From Clostridiaceae bacterium (GTDB lineage: Bacteria; Bacillota; Clostridia; DUPQ01): a stretch of DNA of 63,525 nt. Positions 46,839 to 55,802 of the stretch are shown here, piece after piece. The position numbers were made by a program, and so were the translations under genes. The notes under the pieces are model-generated. The model was not told where the DNA came from and made no database searches. It saw only the letters and a program-made list of their open reading frames with translations. Within the stretch, counting starts at the first letter, position 1, and each line of letters starts with the position of its first letter. The DNA lies in the NCBI GenBank assembly GCA_012729955.1, contig JAAYBX010000050.1, positions 1-63,525 of the forward strand, given 5' to 3'.

Positions 46839-47129
46839 ATGGCGCAGATTTTAGAAGCCGGAATGGTAATATGTTTTGGGATTTCATGGCCGGTAAATAT
46901 TGCAAAATCAATTAAATCAAAGACAGCAAAAGGTAAAAGCCTTGTTTTTTTGTTTTTTGTGCTTTTAGGTTATATATGCGCGGTATGCGGTAAAATTATT
47001 TCGGATAACATTAGCTGGGTGTTCTGGTTTTATGTCGTGAACATGATTATGGTTTCCTTGGACATATTTATGTATTTTATTAACAGAAAAAGGGATATTG
47101 CTCTTTATGAAAATACTGACAATAGGTAA
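46839..47129 (+). CDS. SemiSWEET/PQ-loop small membrane protein
   Basis: 96 residues, three membrane segments, with SWPVNIAKSIKSKTAKGKS carrying the PQ-loop-like motif (W-P-x-N-I) of bacterial SemiSWEET proteins. These form dimers and move small sugars. It starts 1 bp after the Sua5-type gene and overlaps the next gene by 23 bp. Confidence 0.7.
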   Translation: MAQILEAGMVICFGISWPVNIAKSIKSKTAKGKSLVFLFFVLLGYICAVCGKIISDNISWVFWFYVVNMIMVSLDIFMYFINRKRDIALYENTDNR

Positions 47130-47820
47130 CAGCTTCTCACAGGATGCGACAGCATATGTTGAAAGGATAGCTCTGTCGGATATATATGTCCGTAATCTGT
47201 ATATACCTGGATGCAGCTTGGAAATGCATTACAACAATATGCTGACTGGAGAGAAAGCATATGAATACCAGAAAAACGGTAAAAAAATATGTATGACAAA
47301 CCTTGAAAAAGCGCTTGATAAGATGCAGTGGGATGTTGTGACAATACAGCAGGTAAGCTATCTTAGCGGTATCATAGACAGTTACTTCCCATACATCAAT
47401 GAATTAGTTAAATTTATAAAACAAAATATTCCAAACGCGAAGATAGTATTCCATAAGACATGGCCATATGCAACAGGATGCCCGCATACAGGTTTTTCTA
47501 ATTATGAATATAATACAAAGACCATGTATGATAGCATAAATCAGACTGTGAAAGAGATAGCCAGTCAGTTTAATATTGCGGTTATAGATACTGCATACTA
47601 TGTATATAACTCATATTTAAAGAATATGGATATGCCGCTTTATCGTGATGGTTTCCATCTTTCCATACCACATGGGCGGTATCTTGCTGCATTATGCTTC
47701 TATATGCATTTCTATAAAGAAGAAGAAATAAATCTTAAATATCTGCCAAAAGGCATGACCAGTCAACAAAGGGACTCTTTACTTTTCCTTGCCATGCAGT
47801 ATCATATGAACAAACCATAA
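47107..47820 (+). CDS. DUF4886-like SGNH-type protein
   Basis: 237 residues from ATG 47107 (a TTG at 47098 is possible). MKILTIGNSFSQDA supplies the GNSFS form of the SGNH GDS box, WDVVTIQQVS a second block, and the C-terminal RDGFHLS carries the Asp/His pair of the catalytic triad. No signal peptide. It is probably an esterase or deacetylase on a sugar; DUF4886 members often sit in carbohydrate loci. The overlap with the SemiSWEET gene suggests linked function. Confidence 0.78.
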   Translation: MKILTIGNSFSQDATAYVERIALSDIYVRNLYIPGCSLEMHYNNMLTGEKAYEYQKNGKKICMTNLEKALDKMQWDVVTIQQVSYLSGIIDSYFPYINELVKFIKQNIPNAKIVFHKTWPYATGCPHTGFSNYEYNTKTMYDSINQTVKEIASQFNIAVIDTAYYVYNSYLKNMDMPLYRDGFHLSIPHGRYLAALCFYMHFYKEEEINLKYLPKGMTSQQRDSLLFLAMQYHMNKP

Positions 47821-47913
47821 CAAAGATAATCTGCATCATTAATAAATAAAGGAAGAAAAAACAAAAAAAGAGGAAAAGTATAAGAAAAAAAGTAAGTATA
47901 TTGGTGAACAGAT

Positions 47914-48858
47914 ATGATAAATGATTTTATGAATGAGATCAGAAACGGCAAATTTTACACAAAGAAAACATTAAAAAAAATCGGTACCCTTAAAGTAGGG
48001 ATTGTAGAGACAACTCCTGTTGTATGGAAAGGTAAACTTTTGCGTTTCGAATGGATGCGTAAAAGCAATGAATATGGGTATCCAGTGAACCTGAAAGGGC
48101 ATGATTATTACCATTTTGTTGACATGGAAACAGGTGAATCAACACCTGAATTCGGAGTGAACCATATATTCGGATGCCCATATGTGGAAAACGGTATTGT
48201 TTATGTTTATGGAGTAAAAGGATCATGTAATGGCTGTATTATTGATATGTTCTGGTCGGAGGACCTTATCAATTGGCGGACAAAAACGGTATTTGATCTT
48301 CCTGGTTGGGCTTTCTTTAACACATCGGTATGCAAAGGACACGATGGGTACATAATGGCTGTGGAAATTAATAAGCCAGCAGAATATACTGGTAAGGCTT
48401 TTACCATCCTGTTTGCAAAATCCAAAGACCTTTTTAACTGGGAATTTCTATCCCCCATGGAACACTCATACTCTCGTGACCGTTACACTGCTTGTCCTAC
48501 CATAAGGTTCTTTAATGGTCAGTACTATATGATTTACTTGGAAGCTATGCCTCTTCACAGATATATGCCATATATAGTCCGTTCAAAAGATATTGAACAC
48601 TTTGAACTGGGTATGCTAAATCCCTTTATGACTCCAGACAATACAGATAAACTTGTTATAACTCCGGACTGCTTTACAAAAGATGAACTTGAATATATAA
48701 ATAGCGCAGTAAACTGCAATAACAGCGATGTTGACCTTTGCGAGTACAAAGGCAAGACAGTCATACTGTACAGTTGGGGAAATCAGCTTGGAAAGGAATT
48801 CCTTGCTTTAGCAGAATATGACGGTACGCTACAGGAATTCCTGGAGTCTTTCTTTTAA
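47914..48858 (+). CDS. Five-bladed propeller protein (GH43/GH130-like fold), function unknown
   Basis: 314 residues, no signal peptide. Propeller blade motifs recur: FWSEDLINWRTKTVF, FAKSKDLFNWEFLSP, YIVRSKDIEHFELG, each with S-x-D-x-x-x-W/F as in clan F glycosidases and GH130 phosphorylases. The catalytic acid residues cannot be assigned by eye. A purine-rich 60-nt leader (47845-47900) precedes the start, and the ribosome-binding site is weak (GGTGA). It may act on the same sugar as the SGNH gene upstream. Confidence 0.62.
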   Translation: MINDFMNEIRNGKFYTKKTLKKIGTLKVGIVETTPVVWKGKLLRFEWMRKSNEYGYPVNLKGHDYYHFVDMETGESTPEFGVNHIFGCPYVENGIVYVYGVKGSCNGCIIDMFWSEDLINWRTKTVFDLPGWAFFNTSVCKGHDGYIMAVEINKPAEYTGKAFTILFAKSKDLFNWEFLSPMEHSYSRDRYTACPTIRFFNGQYYMIYLEAMPLHRYMPYIVRSKDIEHFELGMLNPFMTPDNTDKLVITPDCFTKDELEYINSAVNCNNSDVDLCEYKGKTVILYSWGNQLGKEFLALAEYDGTLQEFLESFF

Positions 48859-48937
48859 TACACCTATAATAAAAACAACACAAGAGATTTTATTAACTAA
48901 TAACTCATCAGATTTTATTTAAAAGCAGTTATCTTCA

Positions 48938-48966
48938 TTGCATGATACATTCAAATATTGTATAAT
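48938..48966 (+). promoter_or_regulatory. Promoter of the SRP RNA
   Basis: TTGCAT (48938-48943), 17-bp spacer, TATAAT (48961-48966). Confidence 0.75.
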
Positions 48967-48971
48967 TTCTA

Positions 48972-49221
48972 GTACCATACTAGACGGGGAGTTAGCGGTG
49001 CCTTGTAATCTGCAATCCGCTATAGCAGAGTGGAAATCCTGTCTTAGGGCAATTAATAGTGAGGCAGCCGTATAAAAGCGGTTATGACGGCCGGGTCTTG
49101 TGCAATTTGAGCTTGTGAACCTCGTCAGGTCTTAGCGGAAGCAGCGATAAGCAGGAAATCAGATGTGCCATAAGAGCGCCTGGCCTGAGCAGGCTGTATA
49201 CGTAACGCTTGTTATTTTTGT
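48972..49221 (+). ncRNA. ffs: Signal recognition particle RNA, large bacterial type
   Basis: The 5' Alu part has the conserved GGGGAGTTAGCGGTGCC and CAATCCGCTATAGCA strings of Gram-positive scRNA. The S-domain apex reads GTCAGG-TCTTAGCGGA-AGCAGC, aligning in length with the standard GTCAGG-TCCGGAAGGA-AGCAGC. The hairpin tetraloop would be UAGC (URRC class) rather than GGAA. The 3' end is placed at the T-rich stretch near 49216-49221, so both ends are approximate. It stands directly upstream of dnaX, as in many Firmicutes. Confidence 0.92.
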
Positions 49222-49259
49222 TCGAAGACAGGTGTATGGTCTTCGATATAGGAGTTAGA

Positions 49260-50756
49260 ATGTCGCACAAAGCACTATACAGGGAATGGCGCCCTTCTTC
49301 ATTTGAACAAGTCGTGGAGCAGGGACATATAACGAAGACATTAAAAAGAGCTGTTGTAACAGGCCGTATAACACATGCTTATCTTTTCTGCGGAACCAGA
49401 GGAACAGGGAAGACTACATTAGCAAAAATATTCGCAAGAGCTGTCAATTGTTTAAATCCTCATGAAGGGGATCCATGCAACAAATGTGACATATGCAAAA
49501 AAGCTTTGGATGAAGTATTGATGGACATAGCTGAGATTGATGCAGCATCTAATAATTCTGTAGATAACATCAGGAAAATATGTGATGAAGTGAATTATAT
49601 GCCTGGGCTTTCAAAGTATAAGGTATATATAATTGATGAAGTACATATGCTCAGTACATCGGCATTTAATGCTCTTTTGAAGACTTTGGAAGAACCGCCG
49701 ACACATGCCATTTTCATTCTCTGCACAACAGAACCAAACAAACTTCCTGCAACAGTGCTGTCAAGGTGTCAGAGATTTGATTTTCACAGAATAACAACTA
49801 AGGGAATTAAGGAACGTCTAAGAAAAATCGCTGACGCAGAAAAACAGCAGATTACTGAAGAAGCTTTGGACATGATCGCCAGAATCTCTTTTGGTGCATT
49901 GAGAGATGCGATAAGCCTGTTGGACCAGTGCATATCTGCCTCTGATGACACGATTGGCATTCAAGATGTTTTAAGTTGTGCAGGCCTGATTGACGATCAG
50001 TCTAATGCAAAAGTTGTAAAAGCTCTTGTAAATAATGATGTAACCGCAATACTTACCAGTATCAATGATGTTATAGCCGAAGGGAAAAGCCCGGCAAGAT
50101 TCCTGTCAGGATTGCTGGGATATCTGCGGAATATTCTTGTCTGCATGAATGTACAGGAACCCTCGCTCTTTATCGAAGCAGACAATAATGCTATTATTGA
50201 AATGAAGAGGCTTTCCTCTCTTATAGAGCATGAAACTGTTATAAGGTATATAAAGGAGCTTTCGGAAAACGAAGCTGTGCTGAAAAGAGCATCTCAGCCA
50301 AAAACATACCTTGAAATAATGCTGATAGGGTTACTTGTGAAAAAAACTACACATATGGAAAAGCAGGATGTGAAAGAGGATATTAAAACGGATGTCGCAA
50401 AGCCTGTTATTAAGGAACCTGTTAAGAAGGATCTTGCGGTAAAATCTAAAGAAGATATATCTTGGACAAAATATATACAGGACAGAATCGATAAAGGATC
50501 TAAGGATGTGTTTGAATTAGCAGAGTCATCTATTGAGATAAGTGGTAATCAGGCTGTAATAACTGTTGGAAACGGATTTTTAAAAGACAGTCTGGAATCA
50601 AATAAAGATTCAGTATTGGAAGAAGTAAGAGGATTTAATGCAAACGTAGTGAACATAAGATTCGTATGTACAGGTATGAACAGAATTACTGGTTCACCGC
50701 AGCAGGAAATATTAGAAATCGGGAAAAAACACAATATACCCGTAGAAATCGTGTAA
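49260..50756 (+). CDS. dnaX: DNA polymerase III subunit gamma/tau
   Basis: 498 residues from ATG 49260 (GGAG nine bases upstream). YREWRPSSFEQVVEQ, the Walker A GTRGTGKTTLAKIFA, the zinc Cys set (C-x8-C-x2-C-x2-C in DPCNKCDICKKAL) and VYIIDEVHMLS with the SRC arginine finger (LSRCQRFDF) are present. It forms the clamp-loader core. A run of seven A (50340-50346) lies at codons 361-363, just after domain III. A perfect hairpin TCGAAGAC/GTCTTCGA stands at about 49222-49246 between the SRP RNA and the start codon. Confidence 0.95.
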   Translation: MSHKALYREWRPSSFEQVVEQGHITKTLKRAVVTGRITHAYLFCGTRGTGKTTLAKIFARAVNCLNPHEGDPCNKCDICKKALDEVLMDIAEIDAASNNSVDNIRKICDEVNYMPGLSKYKVYIIDEVHMLSTSAFNALLKTLEEPPTHAIFILCTTEPNKLPATVLSRCQRFDFHRITTKGIKERLRKIADAEKQQITEEALDMIARISFGALRDAISLLDQCISASDDTIGIQDVLSCAGLIDDQSNAKVVKALVNNDVTAILTSINDVIAEGKSPARFLSGLLGYLRNILVCMNVQEPSLFIEADNNAIIEMKRLSSLIEHETVIRYIKELSENEAVLKRASQPKTYLEIMLIGLLVKKTTHMEKQDVKEDIKTDVAKPVIKEPVKKDLAVKSKEDISWTKYIQDRIDKGSKDVFELAESSIEISGNQAVITVGNGFLKDSLESNKDSVLEEVRGFNANVVNIRFVCTGMNRITGSPQQEILEIGKKHNIPVEIV

Positions 50757-50770
50757 CGGAGGTAAAAGGT

Positions 50771-51100
50771 ATGGCACGTGGAATGATGGGCGGAAATATG
50801 AACTATAACAATATGCTCAAACAGGCTCAGAAAATGCAGGCTGATATGGCTAAAGCACAGGAAGAGCTGGAGCAGAGCAGTTTTGAGTCTAAAGCAGGAG
50901 GCGGAGCTGTTGTTGTTACTATGAAAGGTGACTATACAATGGAATCCATTACGATTGATCCAATGATTTTAGAGGATTCTGATGTGGAAATGCTTCAGGA
51001 TATGATTCTGACTGCTGTTAATGAGTCTATAGAAAAGATAACTGCAAAAAAAGAAGAGACCTTAGGAAAAGCGACAGGCGGCATGAGGATGCCTTTTTAA
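50771..51100 (+). CDS. YbaB/EbfC nucleoid-associated protein
   Basis: 109 residues from ATG 50771, behind CGGAGGTAAAAGGT; the frame is open upstream within dnaX but has no start signal. N-terminal Met/Asn-rich MARGMMGGNMNYNNMLKQAQ then the YbaB pattern (AQEELEQSSFESKAGGGAV, MILTAVNESIEKI). It binds DNA as a dimer. Standard position between dnaX and recR. Confidence 0.95.
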   Translation: MARGMMGGNMNYNNMLKQAQKMQADMAKAQEELEQSSFESKAGGGAVVVTMKGDYTMESITIDPMILEDSDVEMLQDMILTAVNESIEKITAKKEETLGKATGGMRMPF

Positions 51101-51697
51101 ATGGCTGATATGTATCCAAAACCACTATCAAGATTGATAGCTGCATTTGAAATGTTCCCAGGTATAGGACGAAAAATGGCTTCCCGACTGGCTTTTCATC
51201 TTCTTACCATGGATGACGAAAGAATCCAGTATATATCTGAGTCAATCAGGGATGCCAAAGCTGGGCTTTCATACTGTTCAGTCTGTTGCAATATCACCCA
51301 AAAAGATCCTTGTGATATATGCTCATCAGGAAGAGACCATTCTGTAATATGCGTAATGTCTTCAGTAAAGGATCTTATGGCTATGGAGAGAACATGCGAG
51401 TATGACGGAGTGTACCATGTTTTACATGGTGTAATATCACCAATGGAAGGAGTGAATCCTGAGGATTTAAAGATAAAGGAACTCTTAAGAAGACTGGATG
51501 GAAATGTGAAGGAAGTCATAATCGCAACTAACTCATCAGTCGAAGGAGAAGCTACAGCAATGTATCTTTCCCGTCTTATAAAGCCTTTTAACATAAAAGT
51601 TACAAGGATTGCTCATGGTATTTCTGTAGGAACAGAGATAGAGTATGCTGATGAAGCAACATTGATAAGAGCACTAAAAGGGAGAACTGCTATATAA
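51101..51697 (+). CDS. recR: Recombination protein RecR
   Basis: 198 residues, the family length, starting immediately after the ybaB stop. It has the helix-hairpin-helix FPGIGRKMASRLAFHLL, the zinc finger (C-x2-C...C-x2-C, CSVCCNITQKDPCDIC), the Toprim domain with VIATNSSVEGEATAMYL, and a terminal Walker-like end. Acts with RecF/RecO in gap repair. Confidence 0.97.
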   Translation: MADMYPKPLSRLIAAFEMFPGIGRKMASRLAFHLLTMDDERIQYISESIRDAKAGLSYCSVCCNITQKDPCDICSSGRDHSVICVMSSVKDLMAMERTCEYDGVYHVLHGVISPMEGVNPEDLKIKELLRRLDGNVKEVIIATNSSVEGEATAMYLSRLIKPFNIKVTRIAHGISVGTEIEYADEATLIRALKGRTAI

Positions 51698-51744
51698 TTT
51701 ACAAAATAGTGTTTGATTTGTTACAAAACTGCAACAAATTTGTA

Positions 51745-51774
51745 TTGACATATCTAAAACTCATTGTATATAAT
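51745..51774 (+). promoter_or_regulatory. Promoter of the ABC exporter leader
   Basis: TTGACA (51745-51750), 18-bp spacer, TATAAT (51769-51774); TATATA with a 16-bp spacer overlaps it. Confidence 0.75.
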
Positions 51775-51808
51775 TGCAGGAGTGAGATTTGAAAGAAAGG
51801 GGCATACG

Positions 51809-51883
51809 ATGATCAGAATTACAAAAATGATAGTAGCGTTAGATGATAACGGGATAAGTATGCCTGTGGCACGTTCAAAGTAG
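51809..51883 (+). CDS. 24-residue leader peptide of the ABC exporter operon
   Basis: ATG 51809 has GAAAGAAAGGGG upstream and a strong promoter, and encodes MIRITKMIVALDDNGISM-PVARSK. It is followed by an attenuator terminator, and then two ABC half-transporters. This is the layout of B. subtilis bmrB-bmrCD, where ribosome stalling on a leader releases a terminator when antibiotics are present (established for bmrB; inference here). Its last codons carry GCCTG, which can pair with CAGGC at 51902-51906 just after the ORF. Confidence 0.65.
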   Translation: MIRITKMIVALDDNGISMPVARSK

Positions 51884-51949
51884 TCGAGTGAATGTATTCT
51901 GCAGGCAAAATGACCTGTGGAATATTTATGACATATATGTATATGCATA
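51884..51949 (+). promoter_or_regulatory. Candidate attenuator switching segment
   Basis: CAGG (51902-51905) can pair either with GCCTG inside the leader ORF or with CCTG at 51914-51917, and GACCTG (51912-51917) can pair with CAGGTC in the 5' part of the terminator hairpin. Three mutually exclusive pairings are what a ribosome-controlled attenuator needs. Confidence 0.45.
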
Positions 51950-51988
51950 AACCCTCAGGTCGGAAAATAGGACAGAGGGTTATTTTTT
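51950..51988 (+). terminator. Attenuator terminator in front of the ABC exporter
   Basis: AACCCTC (51950-51956) pairs with GAGGGTT (51975-51981) and a T tract runs to 51988. The 3' arm also contains GAGGG, the only Shine-Dalgarno candidate for GTG 51989, so the hairpin blocks both transcription and translation of the first exporter gene. Confidence 0.8.
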
Positions 51989-53785
51989 GTGAAAAAATTA
52001 GGATTATTAAAACAGTTTTTAAGGGGGAATGGTACAGCATACACAGCAGGGATAGTCTTCATGATTATCGGGCAGCTGCTGAGCCTTGCCAACACTTTCG
52101 TAATAGGCGTCATTATTGACTCAGTAATCGGAGAGATTCTTCCTGAAGGTATAGCTTATAGGGGATTACTGATATTAGGCGGCAGAGAGCATTTAATGCA
52201 GAATCTATGGATTTGCGGACTGGTACTTGTTTCTTTCTCGGTTATTAATGGTATATTCATGTTTTTATCCAGGAAGTATTCTGCCATCGCTAGCGAAGGT
52301 ATAGCAAAAAAGATACGTATGGATTTGTATGAGCATCTTCAGAATTCGACATATTTGTACAATACGAATATAAAGACCGGGGACATGATGCAAAGATGCA
52401 CATCTGACCTTGAGACAGTAAGGAACTTCTTAGCCACTCAGTTTCAAGATCTTGTAAGATGTATCGTCCTTATAGTCGCATCCGTTACGGTAATGGGAAA
52501 GCTTAATACTACTTTGACTCTGGCAGGCTTCTCATTAATACCTTTCATAGGACTTGGAGCGTTTTTCTTTTTCAAGTATGTATCAAAGATGTTTTTGCTA
52601 GCTGATGAGGCAGAAGGTGCAATGTCTACAGTAATAGAAGAAAATCTTTCCGGAATGAGGATTGTACGTTCCTGTGCGACACAGAGCAGGGAGACAGAAA
52701 AGTTTATAAAGTCTTCAGTAGATTACAGAAACAAGGATCTTAAGATAACGGTAGCTTTTGCCTGGTACTGGGGTCTTTCAGATGCAATATGCCAGCTGCA
52801 GATAGGTATAGTATTAGTAACTGGAATATTTTTAGCGGTTAGGGGAAGCATCTCAGTAGGTATGCTTACAGTCTTCATGACATATGTGACTAATCTGATC
52901 TGGCCTATAAGAGGTATGGGAAGAGTTCTTGGAGATATGGGTAAAGCGAATGTAGCACTGGGACGTATAAAGGAAGTTCTTGATGCCCCAAGAGAGCCAG
53001 GAAGTGATGATAAAGGACTCACTCCTGACATTGAAGGCCAAATAACTTTTGAGGATGTCTCCTTTGCATATACGGCAGATAATGAAGTGTTAAAGAATGT
53101 ATCATTTAGTATCGAAAAGGGCAAGACTCTTGCAATTCTCGGTAGAACTGGTTCTGGAAAATCCACTTTGCTTCACATGCTTGTCGGGCTTCTGCCTTAT
53201 GAAAAAGGAAGCATAAAAGTTGATGGAATTGAACTGAAGGATATAAATAAAAAGCATTTAAGGAAGAATATAGGGATTGTACTACAGGAACCATTTTTGT
53301 TTTCCAAGACAATTAAGGAAAACATATCAGACAACAATCCTGAAATAACTGATGAGGACATTGAAAACGCGACAACCATTGCATCAGTAGACCAAGCAAT
53401 AAAAAACTTTGAAAAGGGTTATGATACGATGGTAGGAGAAAAAGGAGTTACATTATCTGGTGGACAGAAGCAGAGAGTCGCTATAGCAAGAACTCTTATC
53501 AATAACTGCAAAGTATTGATATTTGATGATTCGCTCAGTGCTGTAGATATGCAGACGGATAAGAATATAAGGAATGCCTTGAAAAAGCACTGTGCAGGTA
53601 CTACAACAATATTAATATCACACAGGATAAATACATTAAGACAGGCTGACCTTATATTAGTAATGGAAGATGGCCAGATAACCGACAGAGGTACTCATAA
53701 CGAACTCATACAAAGAGAGGGACTGTATAAGCAGGTATATGACATGCAGAGCTGTGTACTTCAGATGGAGAAGGCAGGTGAATAA
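51989..53785 (+). CDS. ABC exporter half-transporter with degenerate Walker B (BmrC-like)
   Basis: 598 residues from GTG 51989. Six membrane helices (about 15-310), then the nucleotide-binding domain: Walker A LGRTGSGKSTLL, canonical signature LSGGQ (in GVTLSGGQKQRVAIA), and Walker B VLIFDDSLSAVD, where the catalytic Glu is replaced by Asp. H-loop SHR is intact. Partner of the next gene; in heterodimeric exporters such as BmrCD and TM287/288 this subunit contributes the canonical signature while its own Walker B is degenerate. The tight attenuator upstream suggests drug-induced expression. Confidence 0.93.
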   Translation: MKKLGLLKQFLRGNGTAYTAGIVFMIIGQLLSLANTFVIGVIIDSVIGEILPEGIAYRGLLILGGREHLMQNLWICGLVLVSFSVINGIFMFLSRKYSAIASEGIAKKIRMDLYEHLQNSTYLYNTNIKTGDMMQRCTSDLETVRNFLATQFQDLVRCIVLIVASVTVMGKLNTTLTLAGFSLIPFIGLGAFFFFKYVSKMFLLADEAEGAMSTVIEENLSGMRIVRSCATQSRETEKFIKSSVDYRNKDLKITVAFAWYWGLSDAICQLQIGIVLVTGIFLAVRGSISVGMLTVFMTYVTNLIWPIRGMGRVLGDMGKANVALGRIKEVLDAPREPGSDDKGLTPDIEGQITFEDVSFAYTADNEVLKNVSFSIEKGKTLAILGRTGSGKSTLLHMLVGLLPYEKGSIKVDGIELKDINKKHLRKNIGIVLQEPFLFSKTIKENISDNNPEITDEDIENATTIASVDQAIKNFEKGYDTMVGEKGVTLSGGQKQRVAIARTLINNCKVLIFDDSLSAVDMQTDKNIRNALKKHCAGTTTILISHRINTLRQADLILVMEDGQITDRGTHNELIQREGLYKQVYDMQSCVLQMEKAGE

Positions 53786-53787
53786 TT

Positions 53788-55635
53788 ATGGAACAAGACA
53801 ACAAGGAAATATTTAACAAAAGCATAGATGTAAATCTGTGGAGGAAAGTAATGAAGTATCTTGGCCGGTACTGGAAGCATGTAATGGGCATAATCATTGC
53901 AATGGTTATCCAGGCAGCTACTGATGCGACATTCCCGCTATTTACTGAATATGCGATAGACAATTTTATAGCGAATAAGACAACAGAAGGAGTTATTCTC
54001 TTTGCGGTACTATTTGTGGTATTACTGATACTTAAAGGCCTTACTATATATATTTTTATATATCTTGCAGACAGGCTCTGGCATTTGGTAAGCCATGACA
54101 TAAGGGTTGACGGCTTTATGAAGCTTCAGGAGCTAAGCTTCTCATACTATGACCGCAATGCGACAGGTAGTCTGTTTACAAGGATAACTTCTGATGTCGG
54201 AAGGCTGACCGGGATTATCTCATGGGGGCTTGTAGACATGATCTGGGCGATTAGCATGATAACTATGATGACGGTATTCATGTTCATGAAAAACACGAAA
54301 ATTACATTGGTAGTGCTGACTGTAGTCCCAGTACTTGTTGTAATATCTATATTCTTCCAAAAAAGAATACTTTTCTACAGCAGAGAAGCCAGAAGGTATA
54401 ACTCGATCATAACAAGCGGATTCTCTGAAGGCATACAAGGCGCAACGACATCCAAGACTCTAGTGAGAGAAGAAAGCCATATTAACGAGTTTGAGAAAAA
54501 GACAGATGATATGAAAACTGCTGCAGTTAAAAGTGCGGTGTATTCAGGATTGTTCTTTCCAATAGTATCAATACTGGGTATTGTAGGGACTTCGCTAGCA
54601 GTTTGGCAGGGCGGTGTCATGATACTTGGTGAAGTAATTACAGTTGGAACCCTTACATTGTTCATACTGTATACTCTGCAGTTCTTCAATCCGATAAACG
54701 ATATGGCAAGGGTATTCGCAAACTTCCAGTCATCACAAGCGGCAGGAGAGAGGATTATGGCTTTGCTTGAAGCAGAAATAGATATCAAGGACTCTGATGA
54801 AGTTATTCAGAAATACGGAAAAATCACACCGGATATGCCAGTGCCCAAACTGAAAGGTTCGATAAGATTCGAAGATGTCTCCTTCCAGTACAAAGAAGGT
54901 GAGAAGGTTTTAGAGACATTTAATCTGGATGTGGAACCAGGACAATGCATAGCTTTAGTTGGGGAAACCGGATCTGGGAAGACCACGATAGTAAATCTGG
55001 CCTGCAGATTTTATGAACCTACTGAAGGGACAATATATGTTGATGGAGAGGATTACAAGAAGATACCTCTGATGTACATCCATAAGAATCTCGGTTATAT
55101 GCTTCAGTCTCCACATCTGTTCAGCGGGACAATAATGGACAACATCCGTTACGGTAAGGAAGATGCAACAGATGAAGATGTGATGAATGCTGCAAAAATG
55201 GTTGAAGCGCATGACTTCATTATGAAGTTTGAAGATGGATACAATCATGTGATTTCCAAAGGAGGTGGAGGTATATCCACAGGACAGAAACAGCTCATAT
55301 GTATAGCAAGAGCAATTGTAAATGATCCATGCATTTTCGTTCTGGATGAAGCCACCAGCTCAGTGGATACGCAGACTGAGAAAGTGGTGCAACGTGCTAT
55401 TTCCAAGGTATTAAGCAATAGGACAAGCTTTGTTGTCGCACACAGACTGTCGACAATAAGAGAAGCTGACAAGATACTGGTAATAGACAAGGGTCATGTA
55501 ATAGAGCAGGGAAGCCATGATGAGCTGATGGAGCTTAAAGGCCACTACTATAATCTCTACACCAACCAGTTCATCGAAGACAGCAACAAAGACATATTCG
55601 GCACTCCTGAACTGATACCGGCAGAATGCCAATAA
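53788..55635 (+). CDS. ABC exporter half-transporter with variant signature (BmrD-like)
   Basis: 615 residues, 2 bp after its partner. Six membrane helices, Walker A VGETGSGKTTIV, Walker B CIFVLDEATSSVD with the catalytic Glu intact, but the signature reads ISTGQ (in GGGISTGQKQLICIA) in place of LSGGQ. Together with the DD Walker B of the first subunit this gives one consensus and one degenerate ATP site, the asymmetric pattern of heterodimeric multidrug exporters. The substrate is not shown by sequence. Confidence 0.93.
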   Translation: MEQDNKEIFNKSIDVNLWRKVMKYLGRYWKHVMGIIIAMVIQAATDATFPLFTEYAIDNFIANKTTEGVILFAVLFVVLLILKGLTIYIFIYLADRLWHLVSHDIRVDGFMKLQELSFSYYDRNATGSLFTRITSDVGRLTGIISWGLVDMIWAISMITMMTVFMFMKNTKITLVVLTVVPVLVVISIFFQKRILFYSREARRYNSIITSGFSEGIQGATTSKTLVREESHINEFEKKTDDMKTAAVKSAVYSGLFFPIVSILGIVGTSLAVWQGGVMILGEVITVGTLTLFILYTLQFFNPINDMARVFANFQSSQAAGERIMALLEAEIDIKDSDEVIQKYGKITPDMPVPKLKGSIRFEDVSFQYKEGEKVLETFNLDVEPGQCIALVGETGSGKTTIVNLACRFYEPTEGTIYVDGEDYKKIPLMYIHKNLGYMLQSPHLFSGTIMDNIRYGKEDATDEDVMNAAKMVEAHDFIMKFEDGYNHVISKGGGGISTGQKQLICIARAIVNDPCIFVLDEATSSVDTQTEKVVQRAISKVLSNRTSFVVAHRLSTIREADKILVIDKGHVIEQGSHDELMELKGHYYNLYTNQFIEDSNKDIFGTPELIPAECQ

Positions 55636-55643
55636 GAGAATAA

Positions 55644-55674
55644 GACGCGCATCCGTAAGGGTGCGTGTCTTTTC
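55644..55674 (+). terminator. Intrinsic terminator of the ABC exporter operon
   Basis: GACGCGCATCC/GGTGCGTGTC stem with a GTAAG loop and a short T run. Confidence 0.85.
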
Positions 55675-55802
55675 ATCTGATCCCTTTACATTATGCCAGG
55701 GAGAGGTGCATCATGATAACCTTATATTCAAACCGGATAATTCAGGTTTTTGGGAGAAGATGCATAGAGATACTTAAAGTCGTGTTCAATCCGGGAAAAA
55801 AA

